Source: a virus
Virus record (IMG/VR): IMGVR_UViG_3300033149_001257
Span: 46,458-110,457 of that record
Length of the DNA: 64,000 nt
Direction: 5' to 3' (one strand)
Shown here: one piece after another, positions 17,722 to 26,255 of the stretch
Layout: the number at the start of each line of letters is the position of its first letter
Position numbering within the stretch: the first letter of the stretch is position 1
The notes under the pieces: model-generated
What the model saw: only the letters and a program-made list of their open reading frames with translations
What the model was told of the DNA's origin: nothing
Databases searched by the model: none
Program-made: the position numbers and the translations under genes

Positions 17722-20700
17722 CTATATCGGTTGAATACCTCTTAATGAATTCTCTGCAAAATAGTACGATTCTGGCATGGCATATGGATCCCCACTCTTT
17801 GCCATGGCGCTCGTATCCCTACTTATACTTTCAAGTAACTTATTGGTATAATCAATCTTCGGGGCTATTTCATGCCACCCCTTGGTTATCTCATCCTGTT
17901 TATTTTCTTTTTCGGGTGTCATTGCTATCCCGGCTATCATACCCAATACTCCGCCTATTGCTCCACCCGCAGGACCAAATACTCCACCCATCATAGAACC
18001 CACCCCGAAACCGGATGCTGCCTCTCTTGAAATCAATCCACCGGCTATTACTCCACCTACCCGGAAAGCATTGAGCATTTTATCCGCAGCTGATATTCCA
18101 CCAACCTCCATACTGGTCGTCATGGCATTCCCATCGGTTATTGACGATGATATACCAGCAGATGTCGCTATTCCGGCAGCTGAAATAGCCGTCATGCCAG
18201 GAGCTACCTTGGGAATAGATGTTTTTTTACCCATACCACCTGTCCTGCCAACCGTGCTAGCCCCCATTGAAGAAAATATCCCATAGTTGGCTTCCATCAT
18301 ATCAAGGAACCTATTTGTCATTCTCTTTAATACCACATCCCCCATGTTATTCATTAATCCCCTGATGTTATCCAGGGCATCTTCCCACGATTCCGTATGG
18401 TGAAGTATGGTCATCATGTAATCAGCCGCTATGCTCTTATACTGCTTACCAAGTTCGGCCGCCTGTTCCATCTGTTGTAATTGAACACCGTTTATAAGTC
18501 CATGTAATTTAAGTATGGTTTCAAGGTCACTTGTGACTTCAAGATACTTGTTTTCGCGATCATCCAACCCATCATTAAGGTCTACGGAAAAGTCTTTTTC
18601 AAATCCGAGCTTGGCAAGCATCTCGTCTTGACTTTTTAATGCTTTTTCTGATAAATTGCCACGATTGTCCTCAATGTTTTCAAGTATGGTCTGCGCTGCT
18701 ATTTGATTAGCAAGCCACGTGTCTGCCATTGATAATTTCGCTTTTTCAAGTTCAAAATCCTGTTGCTTGTCCCTGAGTTTTCTGCGTAAATTCTCGGTGA
18801 TCTCTGTTTCTATTGTTTCTTCCTCGTCTTTATCGTCAACTGTTTTTTTACCCACCCCTGCATTTTTCTTATTTATTTCCAACTGCTTTTCTTTTTCGGT
18901 GGTTATTTCTTTTTCTCCATTTAGATGTGCAAGCATATAATCATACGATTCTTGAAAATCTGCCCCCTCTTCTCTCCTTTTTTTCCAAGCATACCGCGTA
19001 GATAAGGTTTCCTTCATTGCGGTGGACATCACATCCCCTATGGCACCCCCCATAGATACTAAGACTTTTGCAGGCAATCCCATGGCCTTACTAAGCAATG
19101 AATACCTGTTCTGTGATTCTATTAGAGAATCTATAAGTTCTTTCATTGGTCCTTTTGTGTCTTCTAATGATTCTATGAAGTCTGTCTGTATGGCATTCCC
19201 GAGAATTTTAAATGATGCCGCCAATGTGTTCTCTACTTTATCGGCCGTATTCTCTGCAAAATCCTTAAATGTTTCATCGCTTGTTTTTACCGTGGCTTCC
19301 CATTTTTTGAAATCGTTAAGTATTGCCCCAACCGCTCTACCACCCCTTAATCCAAATATGTCCATAAGCCTACGCAAATCGTCTACGGAAAGAGCCGCCC
19401 CCTCAAATCTCCAGCTCAACTGTTCCATCATGTCATTAAGGTCCAACGGAGCTGCAGGGTCAAATATTAACCCAAACTCGGTTTTTAACTTACCAGATTT
19501 TTTGGCTATCATCAAAAATGTTGACATCAGCGACGTACCTGCTCGAGTGTTCCCGCACCATACCGGCTTGCCGTTTCTTCTGACGTAAAGCAATTCGTTT
19601 GGCACGGAAACGCAATGTTGTCTACCATTATAATCTATTTCTTTATGTTGATGGGATAATAACATTGGTTCGTTTTTGAATGTATTTATTCCTATGTTAT
19701 ACATATCTTTATTATCATTATTGTGTTTTAAAATGTATTTTTTGCAATCTCCACTCAACCCAATTTTTAATAATAATTCTATAAAATCATCTTTAAGTTT
19801 TTTTGAACTTGTGTGATATCTGAATCCACACTCAATCCTTTTGTCTTTACTGCCATCCCCCATCATTAATGAATTATATATAATTTTTAATTGACGTGAC
19901 GATAGTTGTAATATTTCTCTGGGTATAAATTTATCTCTTGCATGTCCAAATTGTTTCAAGTAAGACCACAATTGCTTAGAAGTTATGACTATCTTTTTAT
20001 GTTTTGGATATGCTTGTACATTGAATGGTAGTTTTGACATAATGGTTGTCATTTTATTAAATGTTTTACCATACTTTTGTGTAACTACAACATCATAATT
20101 ACCATTATATCCTTTGGTTGCGTGTCCTTCTGCAATCCATATGCCTAAAAATGCTAACCAATGATCCATCTTGATTTTTATATTATTTACTGTTCGTGTT
20201 TTATTTTCTACGGATGGTAAATGAAAATATTTAGTTTCCCTACCGTTCCATTTTGAATTTTTCTTAAGTATTCTATTTTTTTGATACATATTTTCAGCAA
20301 TTTCTATTTGATAATCTTTTTTTATTCTCTTGTCGGATTTAACATACATTCTATGGTTAGGGGTAACCAATAAATTGACTTTCTTATTAGAAAATAATAT
20401 CATTTTCCCTTTGTAGGGTGCATCAACATATTCATAGGGTTTCTGGTATTCAAGTTCTTTTGTTTCTGGATTTAGAGTGGCTACCTTTTCAGTCTTATTT
20501 AGGTCCTTGAAATATTTCCATCCCTGGTTTGTTAGTATTTCTGTTTCATCATCATAGCATCCCTTAAGCAATCCAGAATTTAGGAATCCTATGGTTCCTA
20601 TGAGTGTTTTAATGTCAACATTCATTATTGCACCAGCGGAACCAACTAACCTCATGGCTGATTCTATTTCGGAGAGCTCCACCTGTTGATTACTATACGT

Positions 20701-21465
20701 AAATGTTAGGAGGTCGGCTATGTATTGAAACTTTTCTTGAGCCGTGTTTGCATTCTCAATATTCTTTCCGAAAACATTATACATCCCGGCCACGAGTTTA
20801 CCGGTTTCGTTTATGTCGCCGTATGTACCTACCGTCATGTCCATTACATGCTTATGTCCAGCCATTATCTCCGTCGTGGAAAGGCCAGCCGTGCCAAGAA
20901 AATAAAGTGCTTTTGCTGAATCCATAAGCGATGCGCGAGATGTCTTGCCATAATCAAGCACCTGCCCTTTAAGCATTTTCATGGTGCCACTAAAATCATC
21001 TCCAAACCCCCTGGCTACAGTACTTACGCGCCCCATTATATCGTCAAGTTCTACGAATCCCTTTACGAGATTTGTAATCATCCTTACTGTCCCAAACATT
21101 ACTCCACCAATTAATGCCCATGATGCAAATTTAGATACCACGTCTCCCAAAGACTGACTTATACCAAGAAACCCCCATTTTATCTTTTTCTGGGAACTTA
21201 TGAGTTTACCTGTGGAGTTATTATATTTTCTAATGGTTCCATCGTGCTTTCGGTATGATTTTGTAAGTATACCCTGCGCGTTTGTTTCTTCTTTTATGAG
21301 CTTACCACGTCTTCCCATTACCCTTTCTTGGGCCCGCGTGGATTGCGTTACCTTCTTTGTGGCAGTATCCAGCTTATTAAGTTTGTTAGATGCCTGCATT
21401 ATCTTATCAAACTTTTTAGTGTCTATGGTAACTTCAATATTAATTCTGTCAGTGAATAGAGCCAT
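17722..21465 (-). CDS. Tail tape measure protein interrupted by an intein
   Basis: 1247 codons. The flanking parts are a TP901-type tape measure: an N-terminal coiled coil, residues ~100-160 with hydrophobic segments (WALIGGVMFGTVRMITNL), and the conserved helical block that in the family reads like LNSGLKGTRAGTSL. That block is split here: GFLNSGLLKG ends at residue 302 and TRAGTSLMSTFL resumes at 640, with a 337-residue intein between. After splicing the protein would be 910 residues. The C-terminal part has Gly/Ala-rich membrane-like segments (GVIAGGLISREAASGFGVG) expected for a tape measure that helps DNA cross the membrane. Confidence 0.9.
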   Translation of the reverse strand: MALFTDRINIEVTIDTKKFDKIMQASNKLNKLDTATKKVTQSTRAQERVMGRRGKLIKEETNAQGILTKSYRKHDGTIRKYNNSTGKLISSQKKIKWGFLGISQSLGDVVSKFASWALIGGVMFGTVRMITNLVKGFVELDDIMGRVSTVARGFGDDFSGTMKMLKGQVLDYGKTSRASLMDSAKALYFLGTAGLSTTEIMAGHKHVMDMTVGTYGDINETGKLVAGMYNVFGKNIENANTAQEKFQYIADLLTFTYSNQQVELSEIESAMRLVGSAGAIMNVDIKTLIGTIGFLNSGLLKGCYDDETEILTNQGWKYFKDLNKTEKVATLNPETKELEYQKPYEYVDAPYKGKMILFSNKKVNLLVTPNHRMYVKSDKRIKKDYQIEIAENMYQKNRILKKNSKWNGRETKYFHLPSVENKTRTVNNIKIKMDHWLAFLGIWIAEGHATKGYNGNYDVVVTQKYGKTFNKMTTIMSKLPFNVQAYPKHKKIVITSKQLWSYLKQFGHARDKFIPREILQLSSRQLKIIYNSLMMGDGSKDKRIECGFRYHTSSKKLKDDFIELLLKIGLSGDCKKYILKHNNDNKDMYNIGINTFKNEPMLLSHQHKEIDYNGRQHCVSVPNELLYVRRNGKPVWCGNTRAGTSLMSTFLMIAKKSGKLKTEFGLIFDPAAPLDLNDMMEQLSWRFEGAALSVDDLRRLMDIFGLRGGRAVGAILNDFKKWEATVKTSDETFKDFAENTADKVENTLAASFKILGNAIQTDFIESLEDTKGPMKELIDSLIESQNRYSLLSKAMGLPAKVLVSMGGAIGDVMSTAMKETLSTRYAWKKRREEGADFQESYDYMLAHLNGEKEITTEKEKQLEINKKNAGVGKKTVDDKDEEETIETEITENLRRKLRDKQQDFELEKAKLSMADTWLANQIAAQTILENIEDNRGNLSEKALKSQDEMLAKLGFEKDFSVDLNDGLDDRENKYLEVTSDLETILKLHGLINGVQLQQMEQAAELGKQYKSIAADYMMTILHHTESWEDALDNIRGLMNNMGDVVLKRMTNRFLDMMEANYGIFSSMGASTVGRTGGMGKKTSIPKVAPGMTAISAAGIATSAGISSSITDGNAMTTSMEVGGISAADKMLNAFRVGGVIAGGLISREAASGFGVGSMMGGVFGPAGGAIGGVLGMIAGIAMTPEKENKQDEITKGWHEIAPKIDYTNKLLESISRDTSAMAKSGDPYAMPESYYFAENSLRGIQPI
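19549..20559 (-). other. Intein with LAGLIDADG-type homing endonuclease region, in tape measure gene
   Basis: 337 in-frame residues (303-639 of the precursor) with the hallmarks of a protein-splicing element. Block A starts with Cys (CYDDETEILTNQGWKYFKDL), block B is NLLVTPNHRMYV, and the two endonuclease motifs are LGIWIAEGH and NSLMMGDGS. The C-terminal block is VPNELLYVRRNGKPVWCGN, ending in Asn, and the next extein residue is Thr, a valid +1 nucleophile. The penultimate residue is Gly rather than the usual His. The insertion point lies inside the most conserved tape-measure block. Local codons are more A/T-rich than the flanking gene, consistent with acquisition. Confidence 0.9.
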
Positions 21466-21467
21466 TT

Positions 21468-21947
21468 TTAGACCTCGGTATAGTGATTATACTCTAAAGT
21501 TATTGTATGTAAATTCTGGAAAAAACTATCATCTCCTGGCATTATTTCTACTCCTGCGGATATATCAAACTTCTTTATTCCGTCTGTTCCAAATGCGGAC
21601 CTGTATGTATTGGCAAACTTATTTAATTCCAATGAAATCAAATCTCTCTTCTTTTCTCCACCAGAACCTCTTGTCGTTGTTACTATTATGTTATAGCTCA
21701 GAGTGTATCGTATACCCTTCTGTTCGTTACCTGCCCCATTCTTACCCTGTGTCCTCTGTCCACCAATAGCATCGGGTAATTGGTCAATCACAAAGAATCT
21801 TATCACCGGTTTCGTGAGAGTCGTGGGTATTTTCTTTCTGCGATAGATTATATTACAATCAATCGACCCTGTAAAATATACCCTCATGCGCGCGGCAATG
21901 TTGGTCTTTATGCTATTATAGAAATTGTCATTATTAACTACTGACAT
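21468..21947 (-). CDS. Tail terminator / minor tail-like protein
   Basis: 159 residues, start overlapping the upstream stop as TAATG. Alternating strands and a helix (YTLSYNIIVTTTRGSGGEKKRD) match the size of tail-completion or terminator proteins that lie between the HK97 gp10-like protein and the major tail genes. Here it sits between gp10-like and tape measure. The assignment is by size and order only. Confidence 0.5.
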   Translation of the reverse strand: MSVVNNDNFYNSIKTNIAARMRVYFTGSIDCNIIYRRKKIPTTLTKPVIRFFVIDQLPDAIGGQRTQGKNGAGNEQKGIRYTLSYNIIVTTTRGSGGEKKRDLISLELNKFANTYRSAFGTDGIKKFDISAGVEIMPGDDSFFQNLHTITLEYNHYTEV

Positions 21948-22426
21948 TATCCTCTCCTCATTGTTCGTCTTATTGCTGATTTTACTGTGTTATTATATTC
22001 TGATGGAATCACGCTTCCAAAATATATCTTCCATAATGGCAACCAGTTTCGTGCGCCCACTATTTGCCCTACCGAACCTGTTCCTGCAAGAACATCTTTA
22101 CTGTACGTATTATGAACATCATAATAGCGACTATCCCCGGAACCTCTTTGCCCTGGTGTCATTGATGGGTCGCAGAATATTATCATGTTTGTGTTCCCCA
22201 CATGCACGGCCGTTGCCTTGGCACTGTTCAGGAGTTTATATGTCCTGGTATACGCATATGGTTTATATGTATCATAAACAACCTGCTTAACTATTTCTTT
22301 GGCCTTCGTGGTGAATCTCTTTTCATTTGCCTTAAAATACACCTTACCGCCTGTCCTTACAGATGCAGGTAGGTTCTTTAGGTTGCGCTTTATTCGTTTT
22401 AATCCATGTACCTTAATCTTAATCAT
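21947..22426 (-). CDS. HK97 gp10-like head-tail protein
   Basis: 159 residues. The N-terminal helix-rich start (IKVHGLKRIKRNLKNLPASV), then VYFKANEKRFTTKAKEIVKQ, and a C-terminal strand-helix (GSVIPSEYNNTVKSAIRRTMRR) follow the HK97 gp10-like pattern. These proteins act at the head-tail interface or tail completion. It lies between the 168-residue protein and the terminator-like gene, a normal order. Confidence 0.65.
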   Translation of the reverse strand: MIKIKVHGLKRIKRNLKNLPASVRTGGKVYFKANEKRFTTKAKEIVKQVVYDTYKPYAYTRTYKLLNSAKATAVHVGNTNMIIFCDPSMTPGQRGSGDSRYYDVHNTYSKDVLAGTGSVGQIVGARNWLPLWKIYFGSVIPSEYNNTVKSAIRRTMRRG

Positions 22427-22427
22427 A

Positions 22428-22934
22428 TCACCACGTTATCCCATCTTCGGTACCATCTGCTCCGGTATCGCTTACCGGTTCAGCAACCGCTTTTTCTTTT
22501 CTCTTGCAGGGAATAGCCTGGCTCATCTGGCTTATCCCCAGTGGAACAGTCGTTTGTTCTGCAATGGCCGGATCGGTATTTATCGGGTACCATTTAATAT
22601 CTCTGTATGTGAAATACCATCTTTTTTCATGGGCATCCAAAAGCGCTCCTATATCAGTACTCCTATTAATAAAGAATATGCAATCACCTACCGTTACCGC
22701 ACCTGTATTGATGAGAAGTTTATCATACATGGTCACTATTTTAAGAATAGCTTTTAATGATGCGCTACCCCATGTTCCAACCCCACCATCATAAGCCCCT
22801 TCATCGGGCTCCCATGTGCCCGTATGGCTTGCCAGATAATGCAGCGTTATTTCCGTTGCTTCAGGAGAATCCAGAAGAACAGCAAAATCTGTTTTCATCC
22901 TGGCTATCCCGCGATTGTTTATGAAACCTTTCAT
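22428..22934 (-). CDS. Head-tail connector-like protein, unknown family
   Basis: 168 residues with AGGAGG box, 2 bases before the gp10-like gene. The mixed alpha/beta sequence contains IFFINRSTDIGALLDAHEKRW and KWYPINTDPAIAEQTTVP, as in small stopper proteins that measure about 110-170 residues. No cysteine cluster. The call rests on position. Confidence 0.45.
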   Translation of the reverse strand: MKGFINNRGIARMKTDFAVLLDSPEATEITLHYLASHTGTWEPDEGAYDGGVGTWGSASLKAILKIVTMYDKLLINTGAVTVGDCIFFINRSTDIGALLDAHEKRWYFTYRDIKWYPINTDPAIAEQTTVPLGISQMSQAIPCKRKEKAVAEPVSDTGADGTEDGITW

Positions 22935-22943
22935 TCGTCCTCC

Positions 22944-23243
22944 TCAATGCTTGGGGTACTTACTTTTCTTCTTTCCTTTGCCATCGACCTGTTTCCTTGC
23001 GCTCGCTATCTTATCATCAGATTTCGCAAGATAATATCTCTCTATCGCAGACTTTACTTCAAGAAACGCCACCATTTCAGCCTTATCTTCCCTACTTAAT
23101 CTATCAAACTCCGATGGGGTCTTTCCCCATTCCATTGCGGTGTTGAGTTCCTGATAGCGAAAGTTGATTTTTATTCCGTCTTTATCTTCCTTAACATTTA
23201 ATAAGAAATCTTTTAATTTCTTATCCGCTATCAGGTTGTTACG
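22944..23243 (-). CDS. Tail assembly chaperone, -1 frame extension (gpT-like domain)
   Basis: This frame has no good start of its own: the first ATG is at 23135, and the codons before it are open back through the preceding gene's 3' end. Reading after a -1 slip at 23243-23249 adds 99 residues to the upstream protein. The extension holds the motif MEWGKTPSEFDRLSREDKAE followed by a helix MVAFLEVKSAIERYY, the usual look of C-terminal T-domains of tail assembly chaperones. The fused product would be about 309 residues. It recruits the major tail protein to the tape measure during tail assembly. Confidence 0.75.
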   Translation of the reverse strand, partial: RNNLIADKKLKDFLLNVKEDKDGIKINFRYQELNTAMEWGKTPSEFDRLSREDKAEMVAFLEVKSAIERYYLAKSDDKIASARKQVDGKGKKKSKYPKH

Positions 23244-23872
23244 AAAGGGTTTACTAGCCCCCCGTATCCTGTTAATTCAAAGATAATGTAATTGTAAAGC
23301 CTTTCAACATCGCCCGCCGGTATCTTTTTGCCTAAATTGGTCCATCTCTCTTGCCAGTCCTTACCTGGTATCTTTATCTGCGGCATACTCTTTTCAAGCA
23401 CGAGCAATTTTTCTTTTCTGGTCATTAATGTCTTTTTCTTGATATATTCAGGGTCGTTAATATCATCCTCATATTGAACGAGACCCCTACCGTCAACCAA
23501 AACCTTGTTGGTTATGGGGTTTCTCTTCTCTTTTTTAGGAACCTTTACGTCACACTGCCTATTTATATCCTCTGTCATTTCGTGCGATAGTGGTCTGCAT
23601 TCAAATACCACCCCACCACCACCCGACCTCAAGAATGTGGTTTTGTATACTTCCTCTTTATTCCAATCATCAAAGCTGTTTATTGTCCTTAATTCTTTCT
23701 TGCCGCTGGTCTTCCCTTCTGGAATACCAAGTTCAGCCTTAATCTCCGCAGTGAGTTCTTCTTTGAACTCATCTTTTACCATTTCAACCACTTCTCCAAC
23801 AACCTGTTTTGCGGTTTCTTCTTTTACTCCGGAATCCGTAAGCAGTTTTTCTACAACTTCTCTTTTTGCCAT
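23231..23872 (-). CDS. Tail assembly chaperone, 0-frame product (gpG-like)
   Basis: 213 residues. A helical N-terminus rich in Glu/Lys (VVEKLLTDSGVKEETAKQ) is followed by a more compact domain. It ends at TGA 23231-23233, five codons after a canonical slippery heptamer. It lies between the major tail gene region and the tape measure, the place of gpG-type chaperones that are made in excess over the frameshifted form. AAAGGAGG box upstream. Confidence 0.75.
   Translation of the reverse strand: MAKREVVEKLLTDSGVKEETAKQVVGEVVEMVKDEFKEELTAEIKAELGIPEGKTSGKKELRTINSFDDWNKEEVYKTTFLRSGGGGVVFECRPLSHEMTEDINRQCDVKVPKKEKRNPITNKVLVDGRGLVQYEDDINDPEYIKKKTLMTRKEKLLVLEKSMPQIKIPGKDWQERWTNLGKKIPAGDVERLYNYIIFELTGYGGLVNPFVTT
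23243..23249 (-). promoter_or_regulatory. -1 ribosomal frameshift slippery site CCCTTTC
   Basis: On the minus strand the heptamer C-CCT-TTC is in the right phase: the 0-frame codons are AAC CCT TTC and a -1 slip gives CCC TTT, matching tRNA re-pairing rules. It lies 9 bases before the TGA stop and switches into the open gpT-like frame. A six-G run at 23258-23263 in the same overlap is a second, less canonical slip point. Confidence 0.75.
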
Positions 23873-23887
23873 TTTTTACTTCCTCCT

Positions 23888-24310
23888 TTAGCTAATTTTG
23901 CCCGGCTTGAATCTTGCTGTTACTCTGACCGTATCGTTATCTCTGAATAATACCTGCCACATCGTGTTCTTGCAATCCTCAAGGGTATATATATCTTCCT
24001 GCGCGGTTGTTAAATTCTCAAATGTTACCACTATCTCATACTTCTTTGTTCTATCGGTAGCATTAAATTCCAGGTCCTTGCTATAATAGAAATTCCCCAT
24101 ACTGAAATCGTAGGATTGCGTTTCGTCTTGAATGTCTATGTCATCTGTGCCGTACTGGTATTCTTCTGTGGTGGTAAGTGATTTGAGTAGTGATACGTCC
24201 TGGGTGTACTTACATGTGAAGAGTAGGGTAGTAGAGGATCCATAATCGCCCACTACTACCTCATATATAGAAACACTGGCTTCATTGGCTGTGAAGACTT
24301 CTTCTGTCAT
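23888..24310 (-). CDS. Minor tail protein, unknown
   Basis: 140 residues, GGAGG box. Beta-rich with acidic and aromatic strands (YEVVVGDYGSSTTLLFTC, KKYEIVVTFENLTTAQED). It lies between the major-tail candidate and the chaperone genes and could be a second tube or tail-tip component. No family recognised. Confidence 0.5.
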   Translation of the reverse strand: MTEEVFTANEASVSIYEVVVGDYGSSTTLLFTCKYTQDVSLLKSLTTTEEYQYGTDDIDIQDETQSYDFSMGNFYYSKDLEFNATDRTKKYEIVVTFENLTTAQEDIYTLEDCKNTMWQVLFRDNDTVRVTARFKPGKIS

Positions 24311-24383
24311 GATATGCCTCCGCTATGGATTTTTTATGCGCCGTGCCTAACCGTATGCCGTATGCCGTTTCCGAAAGCCTAGT

Positions 24384-25130
24384 TTACGCTATACACATCA
24401 GCGTGTTGTACATCCCTGTACCTGATACTGCTCCATCGGAGTTATCAGAGAAATCTACAGGAGCTGATTGTATACGTGTTTTATTGAAATAATATGTTTC
24501 TGTGGCAGTTGACCCGCCATCGTCTTTAATCTCAACCTTTAAGAGTATGTTTCTATCCCTTACCCACGTGAGTCCTGCAGTAAAGGCCTGGTACAGTTTA
24601 TTGATATTAATTGAGGTTTCACCACGTGCCCTTTTCCAATGATCCGCAACTTCATACTTGTTGGCTATTGCCCTGGATGTGGTTCCTTCATCATATGTAA
24701 ATCCAGTATCATATCCTATGGTTCCACCAAGCGCATTGTCCCAGTATGAAGCAGGTGGAATAGAAATAAGTTCTACCTTCTCTCCGGCCGCTCCACCAGT
24801 GAATGTCACGGAAGTTACATCAGTATATGTTTCAATGGCAGCATATGAATCGGTAATCACAACACCTGACCCTTCCTGGCTTCTCGCATCCAGTGTGACT
24901 GTTCCTGACGTTCCTGTTCCGGTTACTGTTAATACCACGGCCGCAGAACCTACTGCGTTTTCTTTCACCCTGGCATATATCGGAGTTCCACCAGCAAATA
25001 TAGCAGTATCTGCCGTATATGTTCCAGCTCCTGAACCGGTGATTACTAACTCGCCCACCACAATCCAGTCCGTAAAGCTATACGACAGCTCCACTTCCAA
25101 TTGGTTTTTTACTGTTAATGTTCTTGCCAT
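24384..25130 (-). CDS. Major tail tube protein (candidate)
   Basis: 248 residues, strong GGGAGGG box. Beta-sandwich-like Gly/Thr-rich strands (GELVITGSGAGTYTADTAIF, VLTVTGTGTSGTVTLDARS) and a terminal tube-like half (KVEIKDDGGSTATETYYFNK). It is the largest gene between the head-tail connectors and the chaperone pair, the standard place of the major tail protein. Confidence 0.65.
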   Translation of the reverse strand: MARTLTVKNQLEVELSYSFTDWIVVGELVITGSGAGTYTADTAIFAGGTPIYARVKENAVGSAAVVLTVTGTGTSGTVTLDARSQEGSGVVITDSYAAIETYTDVTSVTFTGGAAGEKVELISIPPASYWDNALGGTIGYDTGFTYDEGTTSRAIANKYEVADHWKRARGETSININKLYQAFTAGLTWVRDRNILLKVEIKDDGGSTATETYYFNKTRIQSAPVDFSDNSDGAVSGTGMYNTLMCIA

Positions 25131-25416
25131 CGTTACCCTCCCTCTTGAATTTTTTAATCAAATCCTTGCGGATTATTATATCTCCATCGTCTATGGCGTT
25201 CATAATTTTAGTATAATTTCCTACCGCTTGCCGGCTGGGGCCTATAATCCTTTTATTCTTTATTTCCTTCTGGCCCTTGGCAAGACTATCGTCACCTAAA
25301 ACCATATCTATCATATCCATCCCATCGCATACTTTACGTAGACAATATAAGAAATATGCTTTCAGTTCCTTGGTTTCAACCTCATCAGCTTGTATAAAAT
25401 CTTTAGGCGTTCGCAT
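25078..25416 (-). CDS. Helical protein before the tail gene, unknown
   Basis: 112 residues. The N-terminal 60 residues are a conserved-looking helix with cysteines (ELKAYFLYCLRKVCDGMDMI), followed by a basic tail. It overlaps the upstream connector by 14 bases and the tail gene by 53. The long overlap makes the last part unusual, but GAGGAG is well placed for its start. Function unknown. Confidence 0.5.
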   Translation of the reverse strand: MRTPKDFIQADEVETKELKAYFLYCLRKVCDGMDMIDMVLGDDSLAKGQKEIKNKRIIGPSRQAVGNYTKIMNAIDDGDIIIRKDLIKKFKREGNDGKNINSKKPIGSGAVV

Positions 25417-25855
25417 CGATTATCTCCTCAACTCTATCGGCCATAGTTAAGTACTGGTCAACCGAACCGTCAGATGTTATGGGAACATTTCCACCGGCGG
25501 CAAGTTTCTGCAGAGCATCCTCTATGGCTGTAAGTAAATCTTCCTTAGTGGTATCTCCGCTCCGGTCAATACTTAGCACCACCGTTCTGTAGCTAAATGT
25601 CGGCTCAGGAGCCAATATCATCTTGGCTGCTTTTAATGATAATTCTTTCGTCTTATCATTATCCGCCGTAATGTCCGGCGTTATCTCGGTCACACCGGAC
25701 ACTTTACTGTATCCTGAAACACTATCAAAGAGCAATACTTGCGTTATCGAGGCATCCAATATGTTGTTAGAATAATCATATACACCGTCCGTGCCCCAAT
25801 CTCCTAACCATGTGCGTATGTAGTCATACACTGTGCTGTAAGCAATATCCGCCAT
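25403..25855 (-). CDS. Head-tail connector/adaptor candidate
   Basis: 150 residues, AAGGAG box. Helical segments at both ends (YDYIRTWLGDWGTDG and KEDLLTAIEDALQKLAAGG) with a short beta middle. It lies two genes after the major capsid gene, where gp6-like adaptors are found, but no clear family motif was seen. Confidence 0.5.
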   Translation of the reverse strand: MADIAYSTVYDYIRTWLGDWGTDGVYDYSNNILDASITQVLLFDSVSGYSKVSGVTEITPDITADNDKTKELSLKAAKMILAPEPTFSYRTVVLSIDRSGDTTKEDLLTAIEDALQKLAAGGNVPITSDGSVDQYLTMADRVEEIIDANA

Positions 25856-25867
25856 GGCTCTATCTCC

Positions 25868-26113
25868 TTACATTATTTTAATGCTACCGGTTTCAATGGT
25901 GGCTTTCTTGAAAATCTTTATCGCTCCTTTTGAAACCAGGTGGTCTACTTCTTTTTTGTACTTACTGGCAACCTCTACCACACCGTCCTCTATTGAGATA
26001 ATCTTGCTGCCTATTGAAACGATGTGGCCATCATCTGCCTTCGCCTTTTTTTTAACCTGAATGAAAAATGTCTCATCCACGTTTGTAGCGTTCTTCTCGG
26101 TTTCCGGTGCCAT
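25868..26113 (-). CDS. Small protein downstream of the major capsid gene
   Basis: 81 residues. The C-terminal half has beta/charged pattern DGVVEVASKYKKEVDHLVSK with GAIKIFKK, a pattern seen in small head-completion proteins. AAAGGAGG box. It begins right after the transposon remnant at 26161-26255. Confidence 0.5.
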   Translation of the reverse strand: MAPETEKNATNVDETFFIQVKKKAKADDGHIVSIGSKIISIEDGVVEVASKYKKEVDHLVSKGAIKIFKKATIETGSIKIM

Positions 26114-26160
26114 TTGCTTATCCTCCTTTTATTTTACCAACATCAACATCTACGAGTTAG

Positions 26161-26255
26161 TATTGGCACTCTCCATGTGGGGATTCTCAGGACTAAGCCT
26201 GAAGGCTCTGCCCGAGCCCTGTGTGCTTATTGCCACATTACGAATTAGTGATAAC
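26161..26255 (-). mobile_element. IS200/IS605-type right-end remnant (decayed tnpB 3' end)
   Basis: The stretch TTGGCACTCTCC ... GGATTCTC ... CTGAAGGCTCTGCCCGAGCCC matches, in order, the right end of the intact element at 30952 and the other remnant at 29971. Read on the minus strand it retains NVAI from the tnpB C-terminus but then is out of frame. The end of the major capsid gene runs into it. Confidence 0.6.

Noticed and set aside
22944-23135. A stand-alone 63-residue gene starting at 23135
   Set aside because: No convincing ribosome binding site, the frame is open far upstream, and the T-domain-like sequence begins before that ATG; a frameshift extension explains it better.
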